A stretch of 6,446 bases of DNA from Limnochordia bacterium. GTDB taxonomy: Bacteria > Bacillota > Limnochordia > Darwinibacteriales > DTU012. This document shows positions 1-5,774 of this stretch, piece after piece. Numbering within the stretch: the stretch's first letter is position 1; every line of letters begins with the position of its first letter. The position numbers were made by a program, and so were the translations under genes. The stretch spans positions 1 through 6,446 of the forward strand of contig SKHL01000025.1 in NCBI GenBank assembly GCA_007116995.1, in the 5' to 3' direction. The notes beneath the pieces are model-generated. The model saw nothing but the letters and a program-made list of their open reading frames with translations. It searched no databases and was not told the origin of the DNA.

Positions 1-1
1 C

Positions 2-181
2 ACTCCTGTGCATCCAAACAAACAAACCAAGCCAACTAAGGCAGTGGACAAGCCCACGCACATCCGTTCTCAAGAGACCAGAGTGACACCACCTATTCAG
101 ACCACAGAGACTGCGCAGAGTCAACCGCCAAAAAGAAAACCACTACTGCAACGTGTAGTAAAGCGATTGTTTGGAAAATAA
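2..181 (+). CDS. C-terminal end of an unidentified protein (partial, start lies left of the window)
   Basis: This reading frame is open from the left edge for 59 codons and ends at TAA (179-181); the other two + strand frames are closed by stops within the same stretch. The visible residues are very rich in Pro, Thr, Lys and Gln, with no hydrophobic core, so they look like a disordered linker or tail. The last residues, KPLLQRVVKRLFGK, could form a short basic amphipathic helix, which in other proteins often serves for membrane-surface or nucleic-acid contact; that role is inference. The folded part of the protein is outside the window and I do not recognise the family. It sits on the same strand as the ABC operon downstream, but 137 bases and a probable promoter separate them, so it is likely a separate unit. 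A chance open frame is possible but less likely, given the clear compositional bias. Confidence 0.55.
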   Translation, partial: TPVHPNKQTKPTKAVDKPTHIRSQETRVTPPIQTTETAQSQPPKRKPLLQRVVKRLFGK

Positions 182-243
182 GAGCATATGGCTTTAAAAC
201 CCTGGCCGCACTAGGATTATTTCCACCTAAGGTAGTTTTACAA

Positions 244-280
244 GTTCAACGGTATATATTCTTGAACACCGACTTATAAT
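244..280 (+). promoter_or_regulatory. Probable promoter with operator-like dyad for the ABC exporter operon
   Basis: A perfect -10 hexamer TATAAT lies at 275-280, 38 bases before the start codon of the ATPase gene. No good -35 hexamer stands 16-19 bases upstream of it. Instead that place is taken by a dyad, GTTCAA (244-249), 12 bases, then TTGAAC (262-267), whose centre (253-258) is itself the palindrome TATATA. Nine of the twelve base pairs of this 24-bp element are symmetric. A dyad covering the -35 and spacer region suggests control by a dimeric repressor or activator, which is common for exporters; the regulator is not encoded in the window. The -10 is seen directly, and the operator role is inferred. 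Confidence 0.45.
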
Positions 281-304
281 AAGTTGCCATAGACATTCTG
301 AATA

Positions 305-310
305 GGGAGG
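305..310 (+). promoter_or_regulatory. Ribosome binding site of the ABC ATPase gene
   Basis: GGGAGG ends 8 bases before ATG at 319. This is a strong Shine-Dalgarno sequence at normal spacing and fixes the start of the gene. Confidence 0.75.
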
Positions 311-318
311 TTGCATCT

Positions 319-1263
319 ATGAGTGAGCAAGCATCTGTGACTGAGTTACATAAAGCTGTCGAGGTAATTAATTTAAGAAAACACTATGGCAGTGTTAGAG
401 CTCTAAACGGTGTTTCATTCTATGTTAAACAAGGCCAGGTATTTACCTTACTTGGACCAAACGGCGCTGGAAAAACCACAACTGTAGAAATTCTAGAAGG
501 TCTCAAAAAGGCCGATAGTGGTGAGCTTTATTTCTTTGGGCAGAAGTGCCGGGAAATCGGCCGGAAAGAGAAAGAACGTATTGGTGTATTATTGCAAGAA
601 ACGAACTTCATAGAACGAGTTAAGGTGAAAGAAATGATTCAGATGTTTGCCTCTTTCTATCGTAAGTCACTGCCCGTTAGTCAGATCTTAGAAATAGTAG
701 CGCTACTAGAAAAGAGTGATGCCTTGGTCGAAAACCTCAGTGGCGGCCAGCGTCAGCGCTTAGCGATAGGACTAGCATTGGTGAATGATCCGGAAATCGT
801 ATTCCTTGACGAACCAACAACAGGTCTCGATCCCCAGGCGCGTCGGAACATCTGGGAGTTAATCGAAACCCTTAAAGCAGCGGGGAAAACGATATTTCTA
901 ACGACTCACTATATGGAAGAAGCAGAGCGGTTATCAGATTATGTGTATATCATGGATGGAGGAAAGATCATTTCCGCTGGAACTCCCCAATCCTTAGTGG
1001 ATAAGATCGGCAAAGAGAATGTGGTGGAATTTAGCAGTGGACACTTAACGCAAGAGCAGATCAAGAGTATGAGTCAAGAGATAAAACGAGTTGTTAGTAG
1101 TGATGATCACATCGCTATCTATGCCTCGGATTTGCCAACAGCCTTAAGCGAGATACTTGAATGGGCAAAGCAAAATGGTGTGGACTTAGAGAATTTCGCC
1201 ATCCGTCGACCGAACCTGGAGGATGTGTTCCTAAGCTTGACTGGGAAGGGGTTGAGAGACTAG
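319..1263 (+). CDS. ABC-2 type exporter, ATP-binding subunit (DrrA/CcmA type)
   Basis: This 314-residue cytoplasmic ATPase powers the transporter formed with the two permeases encoded directly downstream. All nucleotide-binding motifs are intact: Walker A GPNGAGKTT (46-54), Q-loop glutamine 93, signature LSGGQ (140-144), Walker B IVFLDEP (160-166) with catalytic Glu165, D-loop GLD (169-171) and switch His197. The core fold covers about residues 14-230. The C-terminal extension (about 235-314) ends with PNLEDVFLSLTG (298-309), a motif typical of the DrrA-like ATPases of drug, antibiotic and lipid exporters. Length is usual for the family (about 300-330). The start at ATG 319 is supported by GGGAGG eight bases upstream. 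Its TAG stop shares one base with the GTG start of the next gene, so translation is likely coupled. The substrate cannot be read from this subunit; assignment to DrrA rather than a sodium or bacitracin exporter ATPase is only approximate. Confidence 0.93.
   Translation: MSEQASVTELHKAVEVINLRKHYGSVRALNGVSFYVKQGQVFTLLGPNGAGKTTTVEILEGLKKADSGELYFFGQKCREIGRKEKERIGVLLQETNFIERVKVKEMIQMFASFYRKSLPVSQILEIVALLEKSDALVENLSGGQRQRLAIGLALVNDPEIVFLDEPTTGLDPQARRNIWELIETLKAAGKTIFLTTHYMEEAERLSDYVYIMDGGKIISAGTPQSLVDKIGKENVVEFSSGHLTQEQIKSMSQEIKRVVSSDDHIAIYASDLPTALSEILEWAKQNGVDLENFAIRRPNLEDVFLSLTGKGLRD
1246..1251 (+). promoter_or_regulatory. Ribosome binding site deciding the GTG start of the first permease
   Basis: AAGGGG lies 11 bases before GTG at 1263, inside the end of the ATPase gene. 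It is only moderate in strength and spacing, but together with the TAGTG stop/start overlap it supports 1263 rather than the in-frame ATG at 1161, which would add 34 non-membrane residues overlapping the ATPase gene. Confidence 0.5.
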
Positions 1264-2504
1264 TGAAATCTGTGTTTAGCATCTTCTGGCAGTTTATCCG
1301 CTGTGAACAAAGAGATCGATACTCACTGTTTTGGAATTTTGCGTTTCCCTTAATAGTGATGACGATTTTAGTACTTGTCTTTGGCAATATGAATACAGCT
1401 GAAAATACTGTCGTGTTTCAGGTAGGTCTAGTTAACCAAGAGACCGAACTCGCTAGCGGCAATGAACTACCAGTTCCATCACAGATTATGGAAGATCTAT
1501 TAGTCGAAATCTCACATGGAGAGCGTAGTTGGCTGCAGTTACATCAGATTAGCCAGGGCCAAACCATAGAGTCTTTCCTGTCCTCTGAATTACATCAGTT
1601 AGAGCGAGGTAATCGGCATGCGGTCTTAGTGATTCCAGATGCATTAAATGAATCTATTTATCAAGAAGTCATGTCGGTCTTATCGCCCCAGGTCCAATCC
1701 CACGGTGGTGGCGAGGTTGTGATCTACTCTCAATCAGGAAACCAGATGTCTGCCATCAGTGTAGACATACTTAGTCAGATTGTCAGTGGAATAAACTCCC
1801 AAATTAACACAGAGATTGGTCTGATCGACACAGCGCAGATGGTCGATCTCCATTATTACCAGGTGGAGACAGATGGTGGACGATCTATTCCCTTTAATTT
1901 TGCTAATTACCTTATGCCAGGCATTTTTTTAATGGTTTTCTTAAGTAGCGGGCTAGAGCTAGTTGTGGAACGATTAGCGTTGTATCGCGAGCGAGGTATT
2001 TTACGCCGCTATTTTGCAGCACCACTGCAACCGGCCCAATATGGTCTAGGTTTATTGATGCACATTATGGTTCTATCTATCCTTCAGGTCCTACTTGTTT
2101 ATGGGTTTGGGGTTAGTGTTTTCGGTGTGTCCATTCCCTTGTTCACTCCTTTGCCTCTATTTTATCTGTTGTTTTCCTTAACCACTCTGCTATCCTTAGG
2201 TTGGCTGATTGCAGCCGTTAGCAAAACAGCTAACTCGGCCTTAACTTTAGCTAATGCCCTTTTATATCCCCTTATGTTTCTAGGAGGTTTGTATTTTCCG
2301 GTCATGGATATGCCCTTGCCAATTCAACTATTTGTCCAAGGAAATCCTGTGACCTATCTGGTTAATGGATTTCGAGATAGTTTGGGTGTCTTTCCCTCAC
2401 CCACACCAGCTCTACTAAACCTGTTAGTTCCTAGTCTGTGGCTAGTGACAGCTTTAGCCTTGGGATTTTCCCGGTTTAAATGGGATGCAAAAGGAGGTAA
2501 CTAA
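1263..2504 (+). CDS. ABC-2 type exporter permease, first subunit (large extracytoplasmic domain)
   Basis: This is a 413-residue integral membrane protein of the ABC2_membrane_3 kind. I chose GTG 1263, which overlaps the ATPase stop by one base (TAGTG); it gives the usual N-terminus, a short cytoplasmic amphipathic stretch followed at once by helix 1. The frame stays open upstream to ATG 1161, but that extension reads across the ATPase gene and is not family-like. Visible layout: helix 1 at about 23-41, a soluble extracytoplasmic domain at about 42-210, then helices near 215-235, 262-287, 296-318, 325-345 and 383-402. Between helices 2 and 3 lies the cytoplasmic coupling-type motif YRERGILRRYFAAPL (241-255), characteristic of ABC-2 permeases and expected to contact the ATPase. 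It probably pairs with the next gene product to form a heterodimeric pore; substrate unknown. The end of the gene carries the ribosome binding site for the next one. Confidence 0.88.
   Translation: MKSVFSIFWQFIRCEQRDRYSLFWNFAFPLIVMTILVLVFGNMNTAENTVVFQVGLVNQETELASGNELPVPSQIMEDLLVEISHGERSWLQLHQISQGQTIESFLSSELHQLERGNRHAVLVIPDALNESIYQEVMSVLSPQVQSHGGGEVVIYSQSGNQMSAISVDILSQIVSGINSQINTEIGLIDTAQMVDLHYYQVETDGGRSIPFNFANYLMPGIFLMVFLSSGLELVVERLALYRERGILRRYFAAPLQPAQYGLGLLMHIMVLSILQVLLVYGFGVSVFGVSIPLFTPLPLFYLLFSLTTLLSLGWLIAAVSKTANSALTLANALLYPLMFLGGLYFPVMDMPLPIQLFVQGNPVTYLVNGFRDSLGVFPSPTPALLNLLVPSLWLVTALALGFSRFKWDAKGGN
2491..2498 (+). promoter_or_regulatory. Ribosome binding site of the second permease, inside the end of the first
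   Basis: AAGGAGGT is nearly a perfect anti-16S match, 6 bases before ATG 2505. It is read as Lys-Gly-Gly at the end of the first permease, so the two permeases should be made in a coupled manner. Confidence 0.8.
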
Positions 2505-3575
2505 ATGGCTATACGATATTTCATTCTGACTAAAACCTTATTAGTAAGCTTTTTACGTGACCGACAAAACCTGTTTTTGACCTTAGCCCTCCCTTTGGTA
2601 TTCCTTTTTATCTTTGGTTCGCTCTTTCAAAACGAAGGACAACAAGAACGCATAACCCGCGTAGCCGTATTTGTACCCCCTGAGACCACGTCTGACAAGG
2701 ATCTTTGGCATGTATTAGACAGTACAACAGGGCTTCGCTTGGACATTGTTGAATCAGAAGCAACGCTAGAGGAGTGGGTAAGTGGATTTAAAACCGACAT
2801 AGGGTTAATATGGGATGGATCTGCATTGAGGATCTATACGAACCCTACTCGTATGCAGGATAATTCCTATTTTCACCAGGTAGCAAGCGGGATTAGGTCG
2901 GCCTTAGAATATCAACGAACAGGTCTAGTTCGCTTTATCCAAGTGCAAAACCGTCAAGTTGGAAATCAATCTCTAGGGGGACTAGACTATCTCTTCCCAG
3001 GAATAATAGCCTTAGGCGTACTCTCCTCTGGTCTATTTGCTATCTCTTCGTCCTTCATGCACTATAAGGATAAGAAAGTATTGAAACGGTTAATGGCTAC
3101 CTCGATGAGCAAAGTAACTTTTCTAGCTGCTCTGATGACGACGAGAATGGTTGCAAGTATCATGAGTACCTTTATGGTTTTGGCTGCTGGTATCTTCGTA
3201 TTTCGACTCACACTCACAATTAATTGGGTCCTATTCCTACCATATATTCTGGTTGGTACAGTAACTATGATGGGGCTAGGAGCCTTAGTTACACTTATTG
3301 CCAAGACAGCAGAAAACGCAATTCAGATTTCCACTATTTTGATGACAATTATGATGTTCTTCTCTGGGATCTACTTTCCAGTGGAGTTTCTTCCCAGCTA
3401 TTTTCAGCGAGTCAGCGCTTTTTTACCCTTAAGCCATGTAGCAAAAGGTATCCGTTATACCATGGGCATCGAAGCGATGGATGGAGTCCACTTTTTCCTG
3501 CAAGCGGCCCTATTGCTAGTAGCATCGTCAGCGCTCACCTGGTTTGTCACGCTAAAAAGTCGTTGGAACGATTGA
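2505..3575 (+). CDS. ABC-2 type exporter permease, second subunit
   Basis: This 356-residue membrane protein has the same plan as the preceding permease and is probably its partner in one transporter. The ATG directly follows the TAA of the first permease with no gap and has an excellent AAGGAGGT upstream. Helix 1 is at about 23-41 and contains the FLFIFGSLF-like stretch usual for the family. A smaller extracytoplasmic domain follows (about 42-158), then helices near 160-183, 205-233, 240-266, 270-291 and 328-349. The cytoplasmic segment YKDKKVLKRLMATSMSK (187-203) corresponds to the YRERG...RR segment of its partner, and SGIYFPVEFLP (287-297) matches GGLYFPVMDMP in the partner, showing common ancestry. 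The extracytoplasmic domain is about 50 residues shorter than in the partner, so the pore is asymmetric outside the membrane. Last gene of the operon; substrate unknown. Confidence 0.9.
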   Translation: MAIRYFILTKTLLVSFLRDRQNLFLTLALPLVFLFIFGSLFQNEGQQERITRVAVFVPPETTSDKDLWHVLDSTTGLRLDIVESEATLEEWVSGFKTDIGLIWDGSALRIYTNPTRMQDNSYFHQVASGIRSALEYQRTGLVRFIQVQNRQVGNQSLGGLDYLFPGIIALGVLSSGLFAISSSFMHYKDKKVLKRLMATSMSKVTFLAALMTTRMVASIMSTFMVLAAGIFVFRLTLTINWVLFLPYILVGTVTMMGLGALVTLIAKTAENAIQISTILMTIMMFFSGIYFPVEFLPSYFQRVSAFLPLSHVAKGIRYTMGIEAMDGVHFFLQAALLLVASSALTWFVTLKSRWND

Positions 3576-3677
3576 TGGGCCAGGTGTAGTCATGAAGTGA
3601 TTATACGTGAATGTACAGAAGTAATAATACACAAGGCTGGCGGAGAATACTCTTAACCTTAATTACCCCCTTTGCTG

Positions 3678-3726
3678 CAGGAGGTGGACCATTAGTTGTG
3701 TAGATAAGCCCGATGTTCCCCTCCTG
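3678..3726. terminator. GC-rich hairpin between convergent genes, possible terminator without T-tract
   Basis: CAGGAGG (3678-3684) pairs perfectly with CCTCCTG (3720-3726). After a bulged T at 3685, GGA (3686-3688) pairs with TCC (3717-3719), giving about ten pairs around a loop of some 28 bases. It lies between the stop codons of the second permease and mnmH, where termination of both transcripts is expected. Neither strand shows the run of T residues of an intrinsic terminator after the stem, so the terminator role is uncertain. The + strand arm AGGAGG also resembles a ribosome binding site, but no credible ORF follows. Confidence 0.3.
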
Positions 3727-3746
3727 TTAGAGAGATCGCCTGCTGC

Positions 3747-4853
3747 TTAGCTTTCGGAATACTCGCTTTCCAGATACGCTAAAACCTCTGCGGGATATCC
3801 CTCAAACACTATCCGATCGCTAATCTTGTCCATCTTATACTGATACATGGGATCATAATACTTGCCAAGAAGCGTCTCTACCCAGTTTCTATGCAGGACA
3901 CAGCTACCAGAATCTATCTGCTTCTGGTAGGCCTGTTCAAACATATCCAGCACAGATCGGTAACGTTCTCCTCCCAGCCGTTTGCTAATCTTCTTCAAGC
4001 TTGTTCGGATATACTTGGCCCATTCCATCAGGCCTTTCTCCTCTGTAAAGACTTCCATGTAAATGCTCTGAGATTGATGGACATATTCAGCCATGGTAAT
4101 CGTAACACGTTCTTCCATAGGCACCGTTACCAGCACAAAGTCACCACTACCAAAATATTGCACTAGGGGTTTGGGTATAAATGATCTCCCTATGTTCTTT
4201 CCTTCGTCTTCAAGAATCATATACTGATATCCCTTGCTTTTATGCTGAATTAAGGCATAGGCGAGGTCATTTTCAAAGTTGATCTGAGTCGGTTGTGGTG
4301 TGATTTGTTTCCCAAATGATGAACCACGATGGTTAGCAATACCCTCAAGATCAATAGCATTTACGAGCTTGTTCAATATAGTGGTCTTGCCTGATCCGGT
4401 AAAGCCACCAACTAAAACCGGTTTGCTCTGTTGCTGTGACGGATCGAGTTTCGTAATTAGGTAATTACGAAATGCCTTATAGCCACCTTCAAGTCTGCTG
4501 ACGTCTCTTCCCGTTACATCAGCAATCCATTGCTGCGCAATCTGAGACCGAAGGCCCCCTCTAAAGCAATAAATTCTACTACTTGGATACTCTTCTAGAT
4601 GATTCGCCCAAGCATGGATCCGTTCTTCCCTAATATCCCCAGACACCAATTTATGCCCAAGCTTAACTGCCTCTTCGCTTCCTTTCTCCTTATAGCGTAT
4701 CCCTACCATAGCACGTTCTTCATCGTCCATAATGGGTAAATTCACTGCATGCTTAAAAGCACCTTTCTCAAATTCAATAGGGGCACGCACATCTATAAGA
4801 GGAATTTCGTTGGTGACAATCTCCATAAAATGACTGCATCTAGACATCTTCAT
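3747..4853 (-). CDS. mnmH: tRNA 2-selenouridine synthase (selenophosphate-dependent)
   Basis: MnmH (also YbbB or SelU) uses selenophosphate to turn 2-thiouridine at wobble position 34 of certain tRNAs into 2-selenouridine, passing through a geranylated intermediate in the known enzyme. The protein has 368 residues, matching the usual 360-370. Residues 1-130 form a rhodanese-like domain with LIDVRAPIEFEKGA (19-32) and the active-site loop YCFRGGLRS (95-103), where Cys96 is the expected catalytic cysteine. Residues 145 to about 340 form a P-loop domain with Walker A GGFTGSGKTT (149-158), HRGSSFG (175-181) and the acidic motif ILEDEGKNIG (213-222). The C-terminal YYDPMYQYKMDK (332-343) is also typical. 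ATG 4853 is chosen because GAGGTG lies six bases upstream; ATG 4847 is a possible alternative. The gene is not linked to selD here. It converges on the ABC operon and appears to have its own promoter. Confidence 0.95.
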   Translation of the reverse strand: MKMSRCSHFMEIVTNEIPLIDVRAPIEFEKGAFKHAVNLPIMDDEERAMVGIRYKEKGSEEAVKLGHKLVSGDIREERIHAWANHLEEYPSSRIYCFRGGLRSQIAQQWIADVTGRDVSRLEGGYKAFRNYLITKLDPSQQQSKPVLVGGFTGSGKTTILNKLVNAIDLEGIANHRGSSFGKQITPQPTQINFENDLAYALIQHKSKGYQYMILEDEGKNIGRSFIPKPLVQYFGSGDFVLVTVPMEERVTITMAEYVHQSQSIYMEVFTEEKGLMEWAKYIRTSLKKISKRLGGERYRSVLDMFEQAYQKQIDSGSCVLHRNWVETLLGKYYDPMYQYKMDKISDRIVFEGYPAEVLAYLESEYSES

Positions 4854-4859
4854 TTACCA

Positions 4860-4865
4860 CACCTC
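4860..4865 (-). promoter_or_regulatory. Ribosome binding site of mnmH
   Basis: On the - strand GAGGTG ends six bases before ATG 4853. The spacing favours this ATG over the in-frame ATG two codons further in (4847). Confidence 0.65.
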
Positions 4866-4908
4866 GTTAGTTCCTATTAATAATCAGCAATAACCTATTT
4901 CCATAGAT

Positions 4909-4917
4909 ATTATACCA
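4909..4917 (-). promoter_or_regulatory. Extended -10 promoter for mnmH
   Basis: The - strand reads TGGTATAAT: a perfect -10 hexamer (4914-4909) with the TGn extension (4917-4915), 55 bases before the mnmH start codon. No convincing -35 hexamer is visible at 16-18 bases upstream (GAGCAA at 17 bases is poor), which extended -10 promoters tolerate. It lies in the gap between the permease gene upstream and mnmH, so mnmH probably has its own transcript. Confidence 0.6.
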
Positions 4918-4965
4918 CATGTAGGTTTCGTTTGCTCCATCACTCGAAGCAGAACACTCTCACCC

Positions 4966-5760
4966 TCATATTTTGAGATCACGCTTAGTATATACGAAAA
5001 AGGATATAGCTATGGCCAAAACGATAATACTAACTGTTAATAATAGATAGATGCTGGAAATACTCATATCGCGCAATAATTGATTGGCCTCAAAGTACTT
5101 AAAGGGCGTTACATACTTAAGAAAGTCCAGTGAATCACTGAGTGCTACTAGCACAGAGAGCAAATAGGTGACAATAACTGATCCTACGGCCAAGCCCCCC
5201 GATAGTTTAGGCTGTTTGATAACAGCAGCGAAGAGAAAGCCCATTGACAGAAAGACCAGTTGGAGCAAGAAGATCGTTACGAACACTAATGTCAAGAAGC
5301 GATAGAAGTGGGCATCTGGCGAATAGGACCAAGTGCCGATAACCACACTTATGCTAGTAGCGATCACTAAGAGCACACAATTAACCACAGCAACCATCAA
5401 CTTACTGATGACTGCTTTTATCCGTGTGATTGGCATGGTCATTAGAAACTCACCAGTTCTCTGCCCTTCTTCTTTAGCGATCATGTTATGACCTAGTAGA
5501 ACAGCGAAGATGCCAAGCATAATCTGAAAGTACAGTGCCATCACACTGACAAATCCACTAACAGTCGTCAAATTCGCTCCCTGCATCCCAAAGGCGTCCA
5601 AAAAAGCCGAAGGTATGGAATCAAGAATTGCTGTCATCTCTGGATTATTATAATAAGCAGAGAACTCGGTGAGCATCATGAATACCAGCACTACCATGCA
5701 ACCCATCCAGATGACTAGCGACCTGAGATTCGCTCTAAATTCATGAAATACGATGTTCAT
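4966..5760 (-). CDS. ABC-2 family transporter permease (ABC2_membrane_2-like)
   Basis: This 264-residue membrane protein has six predicted helices at about 14-33, 72-92, 120-142, 154-178, 185-207 and 236-258, with no large extracytoplasmic domain. The first loop contains a short amphipathic segment with SAFLDAFGM (51-59). The cytoplasmic loop after helix 2 carries KEEGQRTGEFLMTMPITR (96-113), the coupling-type segment of this permease group. FKYFEANQLL (220-229) before the last helix is also typical. I place the start at ATG 5760, with AAGAGGTG six bases upstream. The in-frame GTG at 5769 would lie inside that ribosome binding site, so it is unlikely. It stands 14 bases behind a related permease gene and the two probably form one transporter with an ATPase encoded beyond the right edge. 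Family members export drugs, peptides or ions; the substrate here is unknown. Confidence 0.85.
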   Translation of the reverse strand: MNIVFHEFRANLRSLVIWMGCMVVLVFMMLTEFSAYYNNPEMTAILDSIPSAFLDAFGMQGANLTTVSGFVSVMALYFQIMLGIFAVLLGHNMIAKEEGQRTGEFLMTMPITRIKAVISKLMVAVVNCVLLVIATSISVVIGTWSYSPDAHFYRFLTLVFVTIFLLQLVFLSMGFLFAAVIKQPKLSGGLAVGSVIVTYLLSVLVALSDSLDFLKYVTPFKYFEANQLLRDMSISSIYLLLTVSIIVLAIAISFFVYTKRDLKI

Positions 5761-5766
5761 CAGATA

Positions 5767-5774
5767 CACCTCTT
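5767..5774 (-). promoter_or_regulatory. Ribosome binding site deciding the ATG 5760 start
   Basis: The - strand reads AAGAGGTG, six bases before ATG 5760 and directly behind the TAA of the preceding permease gene. The GTG of the longer open frame (5769) is part of this site and has no such sequence ahead of it. Confidence 0.7.

Noticed and set aside
195..240. Inverted repeat TAAAAC ... GTTTTA after the left-edge gene, as a terminator
   Set aside because: The arms are AT-rich and separated by about 34 bases, pairing further in needs a bulge, and no T-tract follows.
1161..1262. 34-residue N-terminal extension of the first permease starting at ATG 1161
   Set aside because: It reads across the end of the ATPase gene in another frame, is not family-like, and GTG 1263 gives the normal permease N-terminus with a stop/start overlap.
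3560..3571. TCGTT-GG-AACGA inverted repeat at the end of the second permease gene
   Set aside because: It is very short, has a two-base loop, lies within codons and lacks a T-run, so it is probably chance.
3224..3589. Open frame of 121 codons on the + strand overlapping the second permease
   Set aside because: It lies within a well-supported permease gene in another frame and has no family-like features; the same holds for the - strand frames at 1115-1387 and 3062-3304 and the + strand frame at 3891-4166.
3597..3632. GTGATTAT ... ATAATACAC imperfect inverted repeat after the exporter operon
   Set aside because: It is AT-rich with a bulge and no following T-tract; weak enough to be chance.
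3628..3750. Short open frame on the + strand over the hairpin, with AGGAGG before an ATT codon at 3691
   Set aside because: It has no usual start codon, a composition without protein-like character, and its ribosome-binding-like sequence is explained by the hairpin arm.
4966..4968. TGA of the - strand permease as a selenocysteine codon, since the organism seems to use selenium
   Set aside because: A second in-frame TGA follows two codons later, the protein already ends like its family, and no stem-loop suitable for a SECIS element is seen.
5761..5769. GTG 5769 as start of the - strand permease
   Set aside because: This GTG is part of the AAGAGGTG ribosome binding site of ATG 5760 and has no site of its own ahead.
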